A stretch of DNA of 64,000 bases from the NCBI GenBank assembly GCA_963576565.1, contig OY755040.1:24680543-24744542 (forward strand), written 5' to 3'. Of this stretch, positions 1 to 15,800 are shown in pieces (positions within the stretch are counted from its first letter, which is position 1; each line of letters starts with the position of its first letter). The notes below the pieces were generated by a model. It saw only the letters and a list, made by a program, of their open reading frames with translations, was not told where the DNA came from and did not search any database. The position numbers were made by a program, and so were the translations under genes. This DNA is from Aspidapion aeneum. Lineage: Eukaryota > Arthropoda > Insecta > Coleoptera > Brentidae.

Positions 1-1369
1 TAAAGAATACTTGTGAAAAAAGACTTTAAAAAATGTCTAAAATTTTAGGAGACCATACCATTATATAAATTTTTTGTTACATTGGATGTCCACTATTTTA
101 ACATGAGTCCTACAGATATTTCTTGTATAATTTTACACCCTCCCTAGAGAACTTATTTTTTGAATAGTTATTGAAATAATCGTTGATTGTAAAGACCAAA
201 TGTTTATATTTTTATCAATCTTAACAATTTTTAGGCCAAAAAACCATCTATACTTTATTGCAGTTTTTCGTTTTTTATGCTGTAATAAATATTTTCTGAG
301 ACAAATTTAAATTTTAAAATATTCTTATTGGTTGATAAAACCTGTATCAATGAGACTCTAATGCAGGAGAGAAAGAAAAAGGAAGGATTAAAAAATGTGC
401 ATGTTTTGCAATTTTTTGTCTTATTTGTTTTGCTGAGAAATCTCGGTTAACACACCATCGAGTATTCCTTGGGTATCTGTGTCTTCTTTTAAAATTTTGA
501 TTTATCATATTTTAGTATCTCTGCAAATAAACTCTACAGGTGTAAAAATATACAGAGAAAAAAACCCTGAATGAATAAAGACTATAGCTGGTCTATAAGT
601 CGATCTTTTATATATTTTTTTTTAATTTAGATGTAAAGGAAAAGATAATAAATATTTCAAGAAGAACTATCTAAGATTTGAAACTTTTTTGTTTTGTGTA
701 ACGGACATTTAAGTATAATTTATCATTTGAAGTCTTATTTTAAAGTAGGAATGTCAAAAAACTAAAACTACGATATATAATTTTGGCGCCGATCGAAAAA
801 TAAACAGTTCTTTAAAACTTAATTGGCTGGAAAAGGACTATTAATTGTTACTATTTTTCTTCGATTAATCCCATGGGTTTCGTTTGTCAAGGGAAAAGCC
901 AATTTACTTGATTAATTAGGTACTCGTTATTTTTGGTATAGTTTCAAAGTGCAACAAACTGTTTTGTTATTGTAAGAATTTGCGCAGCACAGTTTTTTTG
1001 GCATTTCAAAAAAATTAATATTTTACATTGCTGGTAGCTTGGGACCTTATATCATTATTAATAAACGATAAATTTACAATAATTTGATACACAATTACAT
1101 TTTTTAGATGAGTTTGGTTTTGTCAATTGTTAAAAACAAAGTAATTCTTGGAAAAAGAAGTGGAAGTTGATAATAACTATTACAATGCATTGTAATCAGG
1201 AAAAATATTATTAATAATCTTTTCATAATAAATTATTTAAAAATTTAAGTTTTTTTTTTAGTCATCGAAAGAGTTTCATACCAATATTTGCTAATTCAGT
1301 TTTTTTTTTAACAAATTTTAAAAGTAAACTCTTATATTACTCCGAATGACTATGTTATTAGTTCTGTTT
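1..1369. other. AT-rich intergenic stretch, no gene recognised
   Basis: No conserved coding segment, RNA gene or clear terminal-repeat element was recognised on either strand. The sequence is rich in A and T runs. It lies upstream of the HINT1 gene and could hold part of a neighbouring gene's untranslated sequence, but nothing supports that directly. Confidence 0.5.
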
Positions 1370-1545
1370 GTTTAAATGCGAGAACAGAGAGCACCTAACC
1401 AACAAACGTCAAAAAACCATACATTTTCATTGTTTTTTATTTCTACCTCCAGAGCAAGGTTATTAATGGTTAATAGAAGAATGAAAATGCAAGATTTTTT
1501 GACGTTTCCTCGTTAGCGGTCTCTGTTGGATTCTCGCATATAAAC
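1370..1545. mobile_element. Palindromic MITE-like element
   Basis: The left end ATGCGAGAACAGAGAGC is mirrored by GGTCTCTGTTGGATTCTCGC near the right end. The inner arms AACGTCAAAAAA and TTTTTTGACGTTT also pair, so most of the 175 bp folds on itself. No coding capacity and no clear target-site duplication. Superfamily unknown. Confidence 0.6.
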
Positions 1546-1863
1546 GAAGAGAGCTTATAACCGAACGGTCCACCGCTTGAAAAGCTCTTAATTCAGTATA
1601 CAGGTTTACTAAGCCTGAATCTTGCATGCGAGAATGCTGTTTGTTCGAGTTAGACAGACAGAAAATAAAATTAAAGAAAAGATACGGACACATGCCGATG
1701 TTGCCATTACTGTTTAAAAGTGGTAAAGGCAGGACTTTTGACACCAACCGCCCTCCCCGCATTTCCAAAAAAAAAATCATAAAAAAACAGTAAGTGTAAC
1801 GCAATAAAGGCCTAAACCCCCTCTACCTTCAGCGTTACGTAATTTAGGAATTATTTGTCCCTA

Positions 1864-2021
1864 AAGCCCATCACACACAAAAATGCATAAGCGCATAGCA
1901 TGGCACATAGTGGTGCAAAGCCAATCAGCGATCGAATAGCAGCGGCCATATTGGATTTGCGTAAGAAAAGTCCATAAGGTTGAACTTCTATGCGCTATGC
2001 ATTTTTGTGTGTGATGGGCTT
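1864..2021. mobile_element. Short MITE with about 30-bp inverted ends
   Basis: The ends AAGCCCATCACACACAAAAA and the reverse complement TTTTTGTGTGTGATGGGCTT are near perfect, and the pairing runs on through ATGCATA and GCGCATAG. The element is 158 bp and non-coding. A TA lies at the left border, but the right border does not give an unambiguous duplication. Confidence 0.75.
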
Positions 2022-2936
2022 AATATAGGCTTATTCATATGGTTTTACCATCTTAATACAATCCGTTAGGGGCCATTCGCAAAGATGTCGCTAAAAGTAT
2101 GACTTCTTTCACACTATCGCTTTTTGTATGGTTTAAATAAAAATATTTTCTTTGTGAAACAAAAAGTATCTAATGTATGACTAGCAGGACAGGTAAAGTG
2201 AGGGGGTGGCAAAGGCAAATTATGTTTTTTTTTTGGTCGAAATTTTTTTTATGGGTGATTTTTTCAGTCGATGTCTGGCAAACGGATGGCTGTCTAAGAA
2301 AGAACAGAGTAAACTAAACACATTTTTTGCAAAGTTTTTTATGGGCGCCGTTTTCACCCGTCGTCGATAACCCATACAAAATGCGGATATGCCGATTTTG
2401 TTTTTTAAACTGGTGATTTTTGGCAAAAACTTTTATAGCAAGCGTCTGGTGATTTTCGATTTTTTGATCTGGCAACACTGCTTTTCTAACGACTTTCCTT
2501 CAACTAAGTGACAAAAACCATTCATATCCTTTAAAACAGTAACGGGTTCATTGGGTGGTCGACACCAAACCAAAAAAAAACTTTAAACCATGAACAATTT
2601 TTTTAAATAAAAATGGAAGAAAAAACCAAACAAAAGATTTATAACTTAAATCATAAATTATATAAACCAAAATTAAAAACAAAGCATTTAAATTAACCTA
2701 CATAAGTTAAGTTTGGTAAAATTATTGGAATATTTGCAAAATATATAACTTTGCCTCAAAGTAGTTAAAATCCTTTAAGTTCTGATAAAAACCTTCAATC
2801 CTTCAATAGGCAACATTTTTGTTCAAAACCAGGGAATTAAAGGAAAACCTTCAAATCTGGCAGCACTGCGTCACACACAGTCACACTGTGCAGTCGAGTA
2901 AGGATTTTAATTAATAGTTTTAATACAATTTGGTTG

Positions 2937-3740
2937 TGGAACGAAATAGCGATGTACAAAATGGCGGTATCAAAATAGCGATGTAATGACAGAGCGACTA
3001 TTAAAATAGCAATGTAACAAAATAGCGATTTCAACAAAATAGCGATATAATAAAATAACGACTCATATGATTAAAAAAACTTTCCTGACTTTTTTCCTGG
3101 GATCCTAGACGGTGTGAATCCCAACCGAATTCGGTTCTGTTTGAATTCAAACCCTCTAGGAAAGAAGTCAAGGAAGTTTTTTTTTGTTAAATATGCTGGT
3201 TCGGTTCAGTTCGGATTCACACTCCACTATTTTGGGCATGCGCTGTTTTGGCCTGCGTTATTTTGGCCATGCGCTAATTTCGCCTGCGCTATTTTGGCAA
3301 TACGCTATTATGGTCTGCGCGATTTGACCTGTGCTATTTTGTACCACAGCCAAATAACGTCTCGTCCAAATTTGCATTTTGAATATCGCTATTTTGGTTG
3401 TTGCTATTTTGATACATCGCTATTTTGGTTGTCACTATTTTGATACATCGCTTTATTTTGATGTCGCTGTTTTGTTAAAAACACTATCTTGGTATATCGC
3501 TATTTTGATTCTCGCTCTTTCATTACATCGCTATTTTGATAGTCGACCTTTCGTACGACGCTACGGTACGGTTGTCGCTCTTTTGATACATCGCTATTTT
3601 GATATGTCGCTGTTTTGTTCCAAACACTATTTTGATAGTCGCTCTTTCATAACATCGCTATTTTGATAGTCACCCTTTCATTAGGTACTCGCCATTTCGT
3701 ACGACGCTATTTTGTACATCGCTATTTCGTTTCAAAGCCG
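2937..3740. mobile_element. Foldback element A (AAAATAGCGATGTA arms)
   Basis: The left arm begins TGGAACGAAATAGCGATGTA and continues as an irregular run of units ending in ATAGCGA. The right arm is its inverse (CATCGCTATTTTGATA-type units) and ends CGCTATTTCGTTTCAAAGCC. The centre holds GGATCCTAGA followed by GGTGTGAATCC and an AT-rich stem. The open frames here come from the repeat and are not genes. It has the same design and unit as the element at 46430-47225. It sits about 260 bp upstream of the HINT1 start, so it could touch that promoter. Confidence 0.75.
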
Positions 3741-3997
3741 TTTTTCTTTGACCCGCACTTAATTTTCCATCTGTTTATACTCGACAACACTATATAATCA
3801 AAGAGAATTTGATATAATAATATGAATGGGATGGGTTTTCTGCAATTTAAGAAATAAATAAGTAAACCAAAACAAAACATTTCTTAAGGAAAATCCCTCG
3901 TATATCAAGTTGACCTTTGTTTCTATTCTAACCTAACATTCTGTGTTTATCTTTTGGGAAAGAAAAATGTTTTTTCTGTACCTATTTTAAATTCTAA

Positions 3998-7524
<3,527 letters not shown>

Positions 7525-7581
7525 ACAAATTGTCATGGAAGAATAACTTTATTTAAAGTGGTTGTATAAAATTGAAAAAGG

Positions 7582-7587
7582 AATAAA
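7582..7587 (+). promoter_or_regulatory. Candidate HINT1 polyadenylation signal
   Basis: A canonical AATAAA lies 58 bp past the HINT1 stop codon, followed about 15 bp later by an A-rich tract. The spacing fits a short 3' UTR. Confidence 0.5.
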
Positions 7588-7852
7588 TTATTTCAATTTA
7601 AAAAACAATATTTTGGGTAGCTTTATTATATTAAAGAGGAATAAAATAAAGATCATAATAATTGAAACTGACAGGTTGATCAGCTGTTTAAAATTTATAC
7701 ATTAAGTTCCAAATTCCACAATCTTTCCTTCAGTGATTGTGTACGATTGTTACTGATTTTGTATCGACTGTAAGAAATGGGTACACTGACTACAAAAAAT
7801 CTGTAAACTTTTGACTTTTAATGTCATTGATCGAAACAACTTTACTATTACT

Positions 7853-7915
7853 TAGGGTCCCTGTATGTTGACATATTTGAATATAATACAAATATGTCCA
7901 CATACAGGGACTCTA
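7853..7915. mobile_element. Micro-hairpin H1
   Basis: A 63-bp single stem-loop, from TAGGGTCCCTGTATGT to ACATACAGGGACTCTA, with ACATATTTG and CAAATATGT also pairing. Terminal motif and stem resemble the hairpin at 35144-35208. No target duplication is visible here. Confidence 0.6.
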
Positions 7916-8089
7916 ATTAAAACAAAAATATATATTTACCTTGACTATCATATATCACAGTTTGCTCTTAAAAGTACTATTATATTCCTTCTCCCAGTCA
8001 TAAGTATCTTTTTTCCTTAAATGGTAACTTTTTCCATGTTTTCCCAAACCTGCAAACAAACAAAAAGTGAAGTCAATAGATAATTAGTT

Positions 8090-9570
8090 GGGAGCCTAAG
8101 CCACTTTTGTCTGCATTTTTGCGTACCGTAATGAAACTTGGCACGATTATAGTACAACACTCTAGAAATAAGTAACACTATAGTATCCCGAACCCAGTGC
8201 AGAACAAAGATACAGGGTGTTTTATTTTTAATTGCATCTATCTAAAAAAGTAAAGCTATAGCAATGAAACTTGGCACCGATTATAAGGACATATACACTT
8301 TTATTTTAAACGATAAAAAAATATATGTATTTATTTTCTTCCAAGAAATAAAAGATAATAAAAAATTATTTAAGAAAATTTGGGTGTCAGTGTTGAGTAG
8401 CCAAAAAAAATTCCAGGAGCTTGGTTATGCAAGATACTGCGTTAAAATTTAATATGGGCATAAATAAAATTTTTCTCTTTAAAACTAAACTTGCTGGATG
8501 GGTGCGACATATACAGGGTTGGAGTACAGGGGGGTTTTTATAAATAATTCTAAAAAGAAATGAAAAAAATCTAAAAAAATGGAAAAGTAAGTGGATTTTT
8601 TAAAAAACGATATTTTTGATAAATATATACCAAATAAATTCTATTTATATTTTACAAAAAAAAAAAAAATTGTTTGAACTGTAAAAAATACGGGGTGTTT
8701 TTAAAAATAAATATAGTTTTTATTATCATTTTAAGTATTTTTTTATGACGACCTTACAAATCAATATACAAAAGTTAAAAATCAGCATATTACAACAACA
8801 TCAGTACAGCTTCCATTTTCTAGAATAAAAAAAATTGTACAGTGGTACAAAAAAACTACACAATAAAGTTTTTTCGTAATTTATTATTTAAATGCTGAAA
8901 ATTTAAATAACTCTAGATGTGTGAAATTAATATCTCAATAAAATCACTCTATTTTCCTTTATAAACTATTTACCGGACCTTATTTTTGTAATCAGCACTA
9001 CATCATTATTATTTTCTGAATGTATATACTGAGAAACAACTACTACTACTGCTGTAATTTTGACTGTTTTTTTACGTTATTTATTTTAGTTACTGCGTTA
9101 ACTGGAATTTTGCAATGACACTTAACAAAATTTGTTGGCTGGTTACAGGCTATAACACAAAAATTTTGATTTGCGTAATTTTGTAATATGCTGAAAGATA
9201 AAAAGTAGTAGTCTTAAATTTTTGTTCATACCGGTTGTGCAGTTGCACCGAGCTTTTCAATTTCACAACTTGTTATACCTGGAAGAACGTCTTTTTAATA
9301 TAGTGTATACCGTTTTACTCAGTTGTAGTTCTAAGAAAATACAGGGGGTTTCTTTATATACCTCATAAATATTTGATGATTTTATTTCCACAATTATCCC
9401 CAGCGCTTCTTAAATGAAATTTCACCCGTGTGCAGACATTTTTCCGCACGTGTGGAAAAGTACTTTTCAATTCACAACATTTACGCTCCTGCGAAATTTG
9501 TCACTTTCTTCTCTTGTTATGACTATTGTTCTCAAAAGTTCTAAAAAGCGAGCCTGACCGAATTTTTTAC
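8090..9570. other. AT-rich intergenic spacer between convergent genes
   Basis: This stretch separates the HINT1 3' end from the 3' end of the enoyl-CoA hydratase-like gene. It contains two similar lines around CAATGAAACTTGGCAC (about 8150 and 8265), which suggests an old duplicated repeat. No conserved coding exon was found. On the minus strand an AATAAA at 9381-9386 lies 194 bp past the hydratase stop and is a candidate poly(A) signal. Confidence 0.4.
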
Positions 9571-9579
9571 AATAACGCA

Positions 9580-9851
9580 TCACAAAATTTTAAGTGTTAT
9601 GTACCACTCCACTCCAAACTCGTCATTCAAATTAATTTTGAAATTGTTTTTCCACAAACCTTTTATGAATTTTTTCGCTCCTTCAATCATCTCTTTTACA
9701 TTTACTTTCTTGGAATTTTCTTTTTCGTATTTTAAAAGGTCGTCGTAAATTTGGTTAAATGACGCATTATAAGTGGATTGTCTGTCTGATTCTAGGCAGG
9801 CCTGTGGAAACTTGGTTAAGCTGCCTGCTACTTGTATTGCTTGGCCTAAAC
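9580..9851 (-). CDS. Crotonase-family gene, exon 5 (C-terminus)
   Basis: The acceptor is TTTTTTTAG. The 89 residues start LGQAIQVAGSLTKFPQACL and include EGAKKFIKGLW, a family-typical C-terminal helix; they end in TGA. The last 20 or so residues are longer than usual for the family. Confidence 0.85.
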
Positions 9852-12800
9852 CTAAAAAAATAATTGGAACTCATTAAAAAAACTAAATATTAATATTAAT
9901 ACATTATTTGCTTAATAAAGGCCTCCGTATTTTTGCAGTACTACTCTTACCAGGTTTTGTTAAACTGACATTATTGTTGCAAAAATAAAAAACAAAAAAA
10001 AAAATTACGGGTTTTTAATTTTTCTCGAAAATTTTGAGGTTATGTAAAAAATGACATTTACAAAAGTTTTAGACATTTTTATGGCCTATGACTTTTCTGT
10101 ACGTCACTTTTTTCTCCGACGTCAACTTTCGCCGAAAATCACAATAATACGATTCCCTCCCCCTTTTTACCCCCCAAACCTAACCCGCAACGCCCCTGCT
10201 CAGGCATTTATTTTTTTTTAACTTCGTTTTTCGCCGCTCTTTAATTTCCAATGTTCCAAGTCCTGTTAATAATTTTCTTTTTTTGTGCCTTAAAATATGG
10301 TAATTCCACTGGCCTTTTGTTTATTTATCTATTTTGATTTTTCTTTACTTACTTACTGTATGTAATTGTATTTTTGGTAAATAAACTTGAAATAAATAAA
10401 TAAATACTGTAGCTAAACAAGAGATTTTATCTGTTATACCTGTGCCACACGCCACTATTCTATTAGCAATGCCCCACTCAAACGCTTCTTTGGCTTGTAA
10501 GGATCGCCCAGTGAGAATTAAATCCAACGCCCTCGAAAGACCCACCATGGCAGGCAAACGAACTGTGGCGCCATCTATCACAGGAACTCCTAGATAAATG
10601 ATTTTGATTACTTTTATTATTGGCCCAGTCTTAGCTCTGAAAGAATAAAGTTCTTTTTTCTCTTTTCAATTAAAAATTAATGGATCCATGAGGGATCTGA
10701 CCACTTCCTAGCTAGCCTATTATCACACTAAGTGGAGCCATGATAATATATTAGCCTTGAACAGTTTTTTGTAAATATCTCAGAAAGTAGTGCTCCTACG
10801 AAGTTTTTGGTTATAACGAATTATTGAGCAAAATATAGTCTGCCATATTCTGAAAACATTGTATTGATACGATGCTCCATTAAAAAAGTTAGCATTTTTA
10901 AAAAAAATTATTTGTCAAAAATCTGTCATTAGCATTAATGGATTTTAAGAGTATTTTTGGAGTAAGAGTGTCAAGTATTATTTTACCTGAAAATGTTATG
11001 AAAATCTCGGTTTAGGAGCTATCGTGTTACGGACAGAAATAATATTCCCACACACACACACACAGACAGACATCACGACGATATTACTAGGATAGGTCAA
11101 AATACACCCGAATAAAACATTTTCGGCGTTCTCAAAAAAAAAAAAATTCTTCGAAAATAATACCTTCTCTAGCCATTGCTACGCGGGCTAGGAAGGTAAA
11201 AATAATTTGATAAATACGAATTTTCAAAGTTTAACCCAAATACGTTAGAGCATACATGTTCAAAAAATTGAAAAGTGAAGCACTCATAGCTTGCTTTGGA
11301 AACAATGGCAAATTTTAATTCGCAGACACGAATTTTCAGGTGCGCATACGTGTGTTTGGTCACATAGCCACACAGCTGCTGTGTGGGTAGACGCCATATT
11401 TGTGGTCTATTTACATTTTGCGGTGTTTTGCGTTTGTCGTGTAAAATTATGTTTTTTTTCTGTGTATAATGGGAAATTATTCATGTAAAATATGTGAGGC
11501 TTGTGAAAAAATGTCCAAGAGAAGTAAGGGAGTGCCATTCCATAGGTAAGTACTGGTATTTTTCTTCATAATTTGTTAATAGAGTGAAAAGTGGTTTATA
11601 GATGCCATTCAACACTTCATGGTGTACACAATAAATCTGCACAATTAATTTTAGAAGAACTACAATGTTAATTTACAATTTGATAAATTTTCACCCAATC
11701 AACTAGTTTTTAGAAAAAAAATAATAGACATAACCCTATGTGAGAATGCATATTGTGCCCCATATTTATGCTCTAACCATATGGGCCATATCCCGAAAAT
11801 CCTAAAATTACGTTTTTCCGAATTTTAATTTACAGTAAAGTTTTTCCTGCCTATATGGCTACAATATACATAGTGTAACTTCGTGCTTTTCTTTGCAAAA
11901 TATACAGTACCGGTCAAAAGTGGAGAATTCACCAAAAATTGTATATAAATCTGGTCCTGTACCAACTACTATCAAAGAACAAGTGATATAATTAAAAACT
12001 TCAGTCCAGCTCTCAGTTCACATGTTTCGGCGATTTTCGATACAAAATCATTTAGTACCTTTTTGTCACGTTTAAAAAAAGTTTAAAATAAAACCTTTTT
12101 TTATGTAATTTTACGCAATAATGGCAAGTAGCATTCGAAAGAGACGTAAAAGTTATATAAAAATGATCACTTTCAAAATTTAATTTCATATCTTGTACAA
12201 TTGTCAAATTTTTAGAACACATATAACTTTTAGGTCTCTTCTGAATGGAACTTGCCATTTTTGCCTAAATATATATATTTTTGCCTAAAAAAAAACTTAT
12301 TTTTTATCTTTTTTTTAAATTGACAAAAAGGCTCTAAATGCTAAAATTTTGTATCGAAAATCGCCGAAGAATGTAAAATAAGAACTAGAAAGTTTTAAAT
12401 CTACCACTTGTTCTTTGATAGTTGGTACATGATCAGATTTATATACAATTTGATGTGGTTTCTCCATTTTTCGCTGGTACTGTATAATATCTTGTTGGTA
12501 AATTATGAATTTTCAAAGTTTGGCCATTAGGCTCTTATAAAACTTGATACATCAAAAATCCTTAAATTACCTTGTCCCAATCTCAAGTTAGTAGCTATCA
12601 CCCTCATTTAAAATTTTGAAAGTAATGATAATGATAACTTTTGGACCAAAAAAAGTATTAGAAATTATGATGTTAGAAAATATTTTTATTTAATATCCAA
12701 CTCTCTCTTCATAAATAAGTTTGATTAGAGTTTGTTTTTTTTTGGCGGTTATGTCATGACATATTTACATTAAGTTAAATGAGAAAATGTCAATGACAAA

Positions 12801-15800
12801 CTTCCATAATAAAAAACAAACTATAAAATATTTAACCAAAGGATTTACCTATGAATTTACCAAACTTTCAAAAATACAGTAAAAAAGGAACAAACCCTGA
12901 GGAAACACCTTTAGCACATTTAATTTTTAAACGAAAAATTAAAAATTAAATTTTGGTTACTTTACAATTCTTTATGTAAAAAAGCCCCAGAAAGTGACAA
13001 CATTTCTTACCAAACCGTCTTCCATACAACCCCATAACAGCAGTATCTTCCATTACCCTTAAGTCACAAAGTAAAGCTAATTCTAGCCCACCAGCTATTG
13101 TGTACCCACTGAGAGCAGCCACTGTTGGTTTTTGAAGATATTTAATGTCAGACAACTAAAACATTTTTTTCATTTCTAAAACTATTCTTAAATTTTAGGA
13201 GGAAACAGCTTATGACTTTACCATAAATTAGCCTGTATGTGTGACATATTTTAATTAAAAAGTGTCATATATACGGGGTCTCTAGGCAATATATGTACAA
13301 TTACCTTGACATTACCCCAAGATTTACATGGCATTAGGGTCATTTCAAATTAAATCAAGCAATAGAATAGTGACTTTGGATTTTCATCTTCCTGATTTTA
13401 ATAATTTTTGGTACACTTATTCTATTCATAAAGTTGATGAAAAATCTAAATTTTGAAAATTTTTGGGCCAGTAACTTTTTTTTAAATTAATTTTTGAAAA
13501 TGTTTGATCTTACAAAGGTATAGAAAAATAAGAATATCTATAAAACTATTTCACACAAATCTATGAATGATACCTTGTTGAAAGGGTATTTTAAAGACCT
13601 TTTAAAGGATGTGTCGCTTGACATATTTTAAAAAAAAATTGAAAAAAGAAATTTAAAACACCATTTTTATTTTTTTTTCAAAAAAATATATGTTTTTTGG
13701 TCAATATTTTAGTGAGATACTGAAGAAATTTCAAAATGGAGAAATTATGATTTTGCCTTCAAAAGTTTACTTGGTAGCTATTTGGTTTCTCTTGATTTTT
13801 GTAAAATGTATTTCGTTCCCTGTGAGTTACTTTTTGAAATAGATACAGAAACGTCCATGTTCATGTTTTAGCTTGGCCACACCTCATTTTCTCTGATTGG
13901 CCCAGTCTTAGAAACATGCAGGTTTATGCAGGAAATATCCTGCATAAAAAGAAGCAGAAGGGATATCTTATTTTTAATTTATTTGCGCTCAACAAGTAGA
14001 CGTTAGTGTATCTATTTTGGTGTGTGAATACGTCTTTAATTTTTGCAAAAGAGTGTTTTTGGAAAATAGTGATTTAGAAGTATGGCAAAACAATGTCTGG
14101 TAGAAGTTTTTAACTAAGTGTTGTGATCCATGAAAAACTGGAAAACATTCAGAAAAACTAAGAAATGTTACTGAAGCCATGTGCAATTGGGTAGACATAA
14201 AAAAAGGGATGAAGATTTGTGATGGGTGTAGGCTAAAGTACAAGAAGGCTTTAAAAAATGTAGAATCCCCTTAAGATGGGTAAGTTTTAATTTAAATTTT
14301 TTTTACAAAACTAAACATTTACTTTTTTTGTTATAAAGACAGAAACTTTTAAACATTTTAAATATTTCAAAAATAATTTTTTATTTGATATTCACATTAT
14401 TTTACACAAATCAGGAAAAAGTGAGTTTTTGCACTCAAACGGACCAGGTCCCTCTTTTTATTACCCTAAACCTAAATCAGATATTTTAAGTATTGAAAGA
14501 AAAATGATTTTAAGAAAAGTTCAATCCATTACCGCTACAGGTCGGACCTACAAAGGAGGAAATGTCAGATTCAACCCAAATTTTAGAAAGAAAAATAATT
14601 AAAAAAATATTTTATTTACTTGAAATTTTAAGAAGTGTGTATATTACTTAAATTATTACTTTATTAAAATATTATTTTTAGCTCACACATATACTATACT
14701 ATAGTAGTGTGAGCTATGGTGATCCTAATTTTTTCGAGAAAAAAAAAGTTGCTCCGATTTCAAAAATTTTTATATATGTTTGCGTTTCAGATGATTTTGA
14801 AACTTTGTTGTCGCGCCGTCTGTCTGTATGTCTGTCTCTGTCTGTCTGTATGTCTGTCTGTAACGACCAACGCGCATAACTCAAAAACCGCTTGGCCGAT
14901 TTTAATGAAATTTGGTACCTAGGCTGGGTCTTGGGTCGAGATGGTCCTACTTAAAAATGAACAAAATCCACCGAACACAAGCCAAATAAAAGGGTGGGGG
15001 AAGATTAAAAAAATTAGAGTTTTTGTGAAAATATGGCGTGTGTGATATCAAACGAAAGGTAATTGAGTATGGAGTTAAACAAAATACATTTTAGTTTTTT
15101 TTTCTTCAAAAAGGGTGGGGGTAGATTTCAAAAATTAGAGTTTACGTGAAAATATAGCGTGTATCACACGAAAGGTAATTGAGTCCGGAGTTAAACAAAA
15201 TACATTTTAGTTTTTAATTTTTTTAGGGGTGGGGGCAGATTTCAAAAATTTGAGTTTAAGTCAAAACATGGCTTGTGTGGTATCAATTAAAAGGTAATTT
15301 AGTCTCGAGTTGAATAAGATATGTTTCAGGTTTTAGTTTTATTATCTCGCACATACACTATACCTATAGTACCTAGTGTGAGCTTAGGGGCCCATATATT
15401 GGCAGAGTATTTCCTAAATTATAGCATTTATCTTTCATTCTTATGTGTTTTACTTCGAAAAGCTACCATTTTTTACATGTTTGAATATATATCAAAATCT
15501 ATATCCACACAATGATTATTATTAAAAGTAAAAAATTTAATTCAGACCTGTCTCAGCTGGAAGAGTCCCAAGAGTTGTTTTTTTTTCATATGGAACCCAT
15601 TATTTCTCCATCTTGAAATTTGGTAAGTATCTGAGTAAAGCATTGAAAAAAATTACAAATTTAAAAATGGGGTTTTTCCAAACCAAGTAAAAAATTTCAT
15701 TCAGACCTGTCTCAGCTGGAAGAGTCCCAAGAGTTGTTTTTTTTCATATGGAACACATTATTTCTCCATCTTGAAATTTAATGAGTATCTGAGTAAAACA

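Noticed and set aside
1463..1804. Minus-strand ORF of 113 codons
   Set aside because: It overlaps the palindromic MITE at 1370-1545, has no recognised domain and no splice or promoter support.
14716..14922. Repeated ORF containing VCLSVTTNAHNSKTAWPILM
   Set aside because: It recurs in the copies at 33634 and 49851 because it lies over the GTCT microsatellite and the core repeat. Lengths vary with the microsatellite and no protein family fits.
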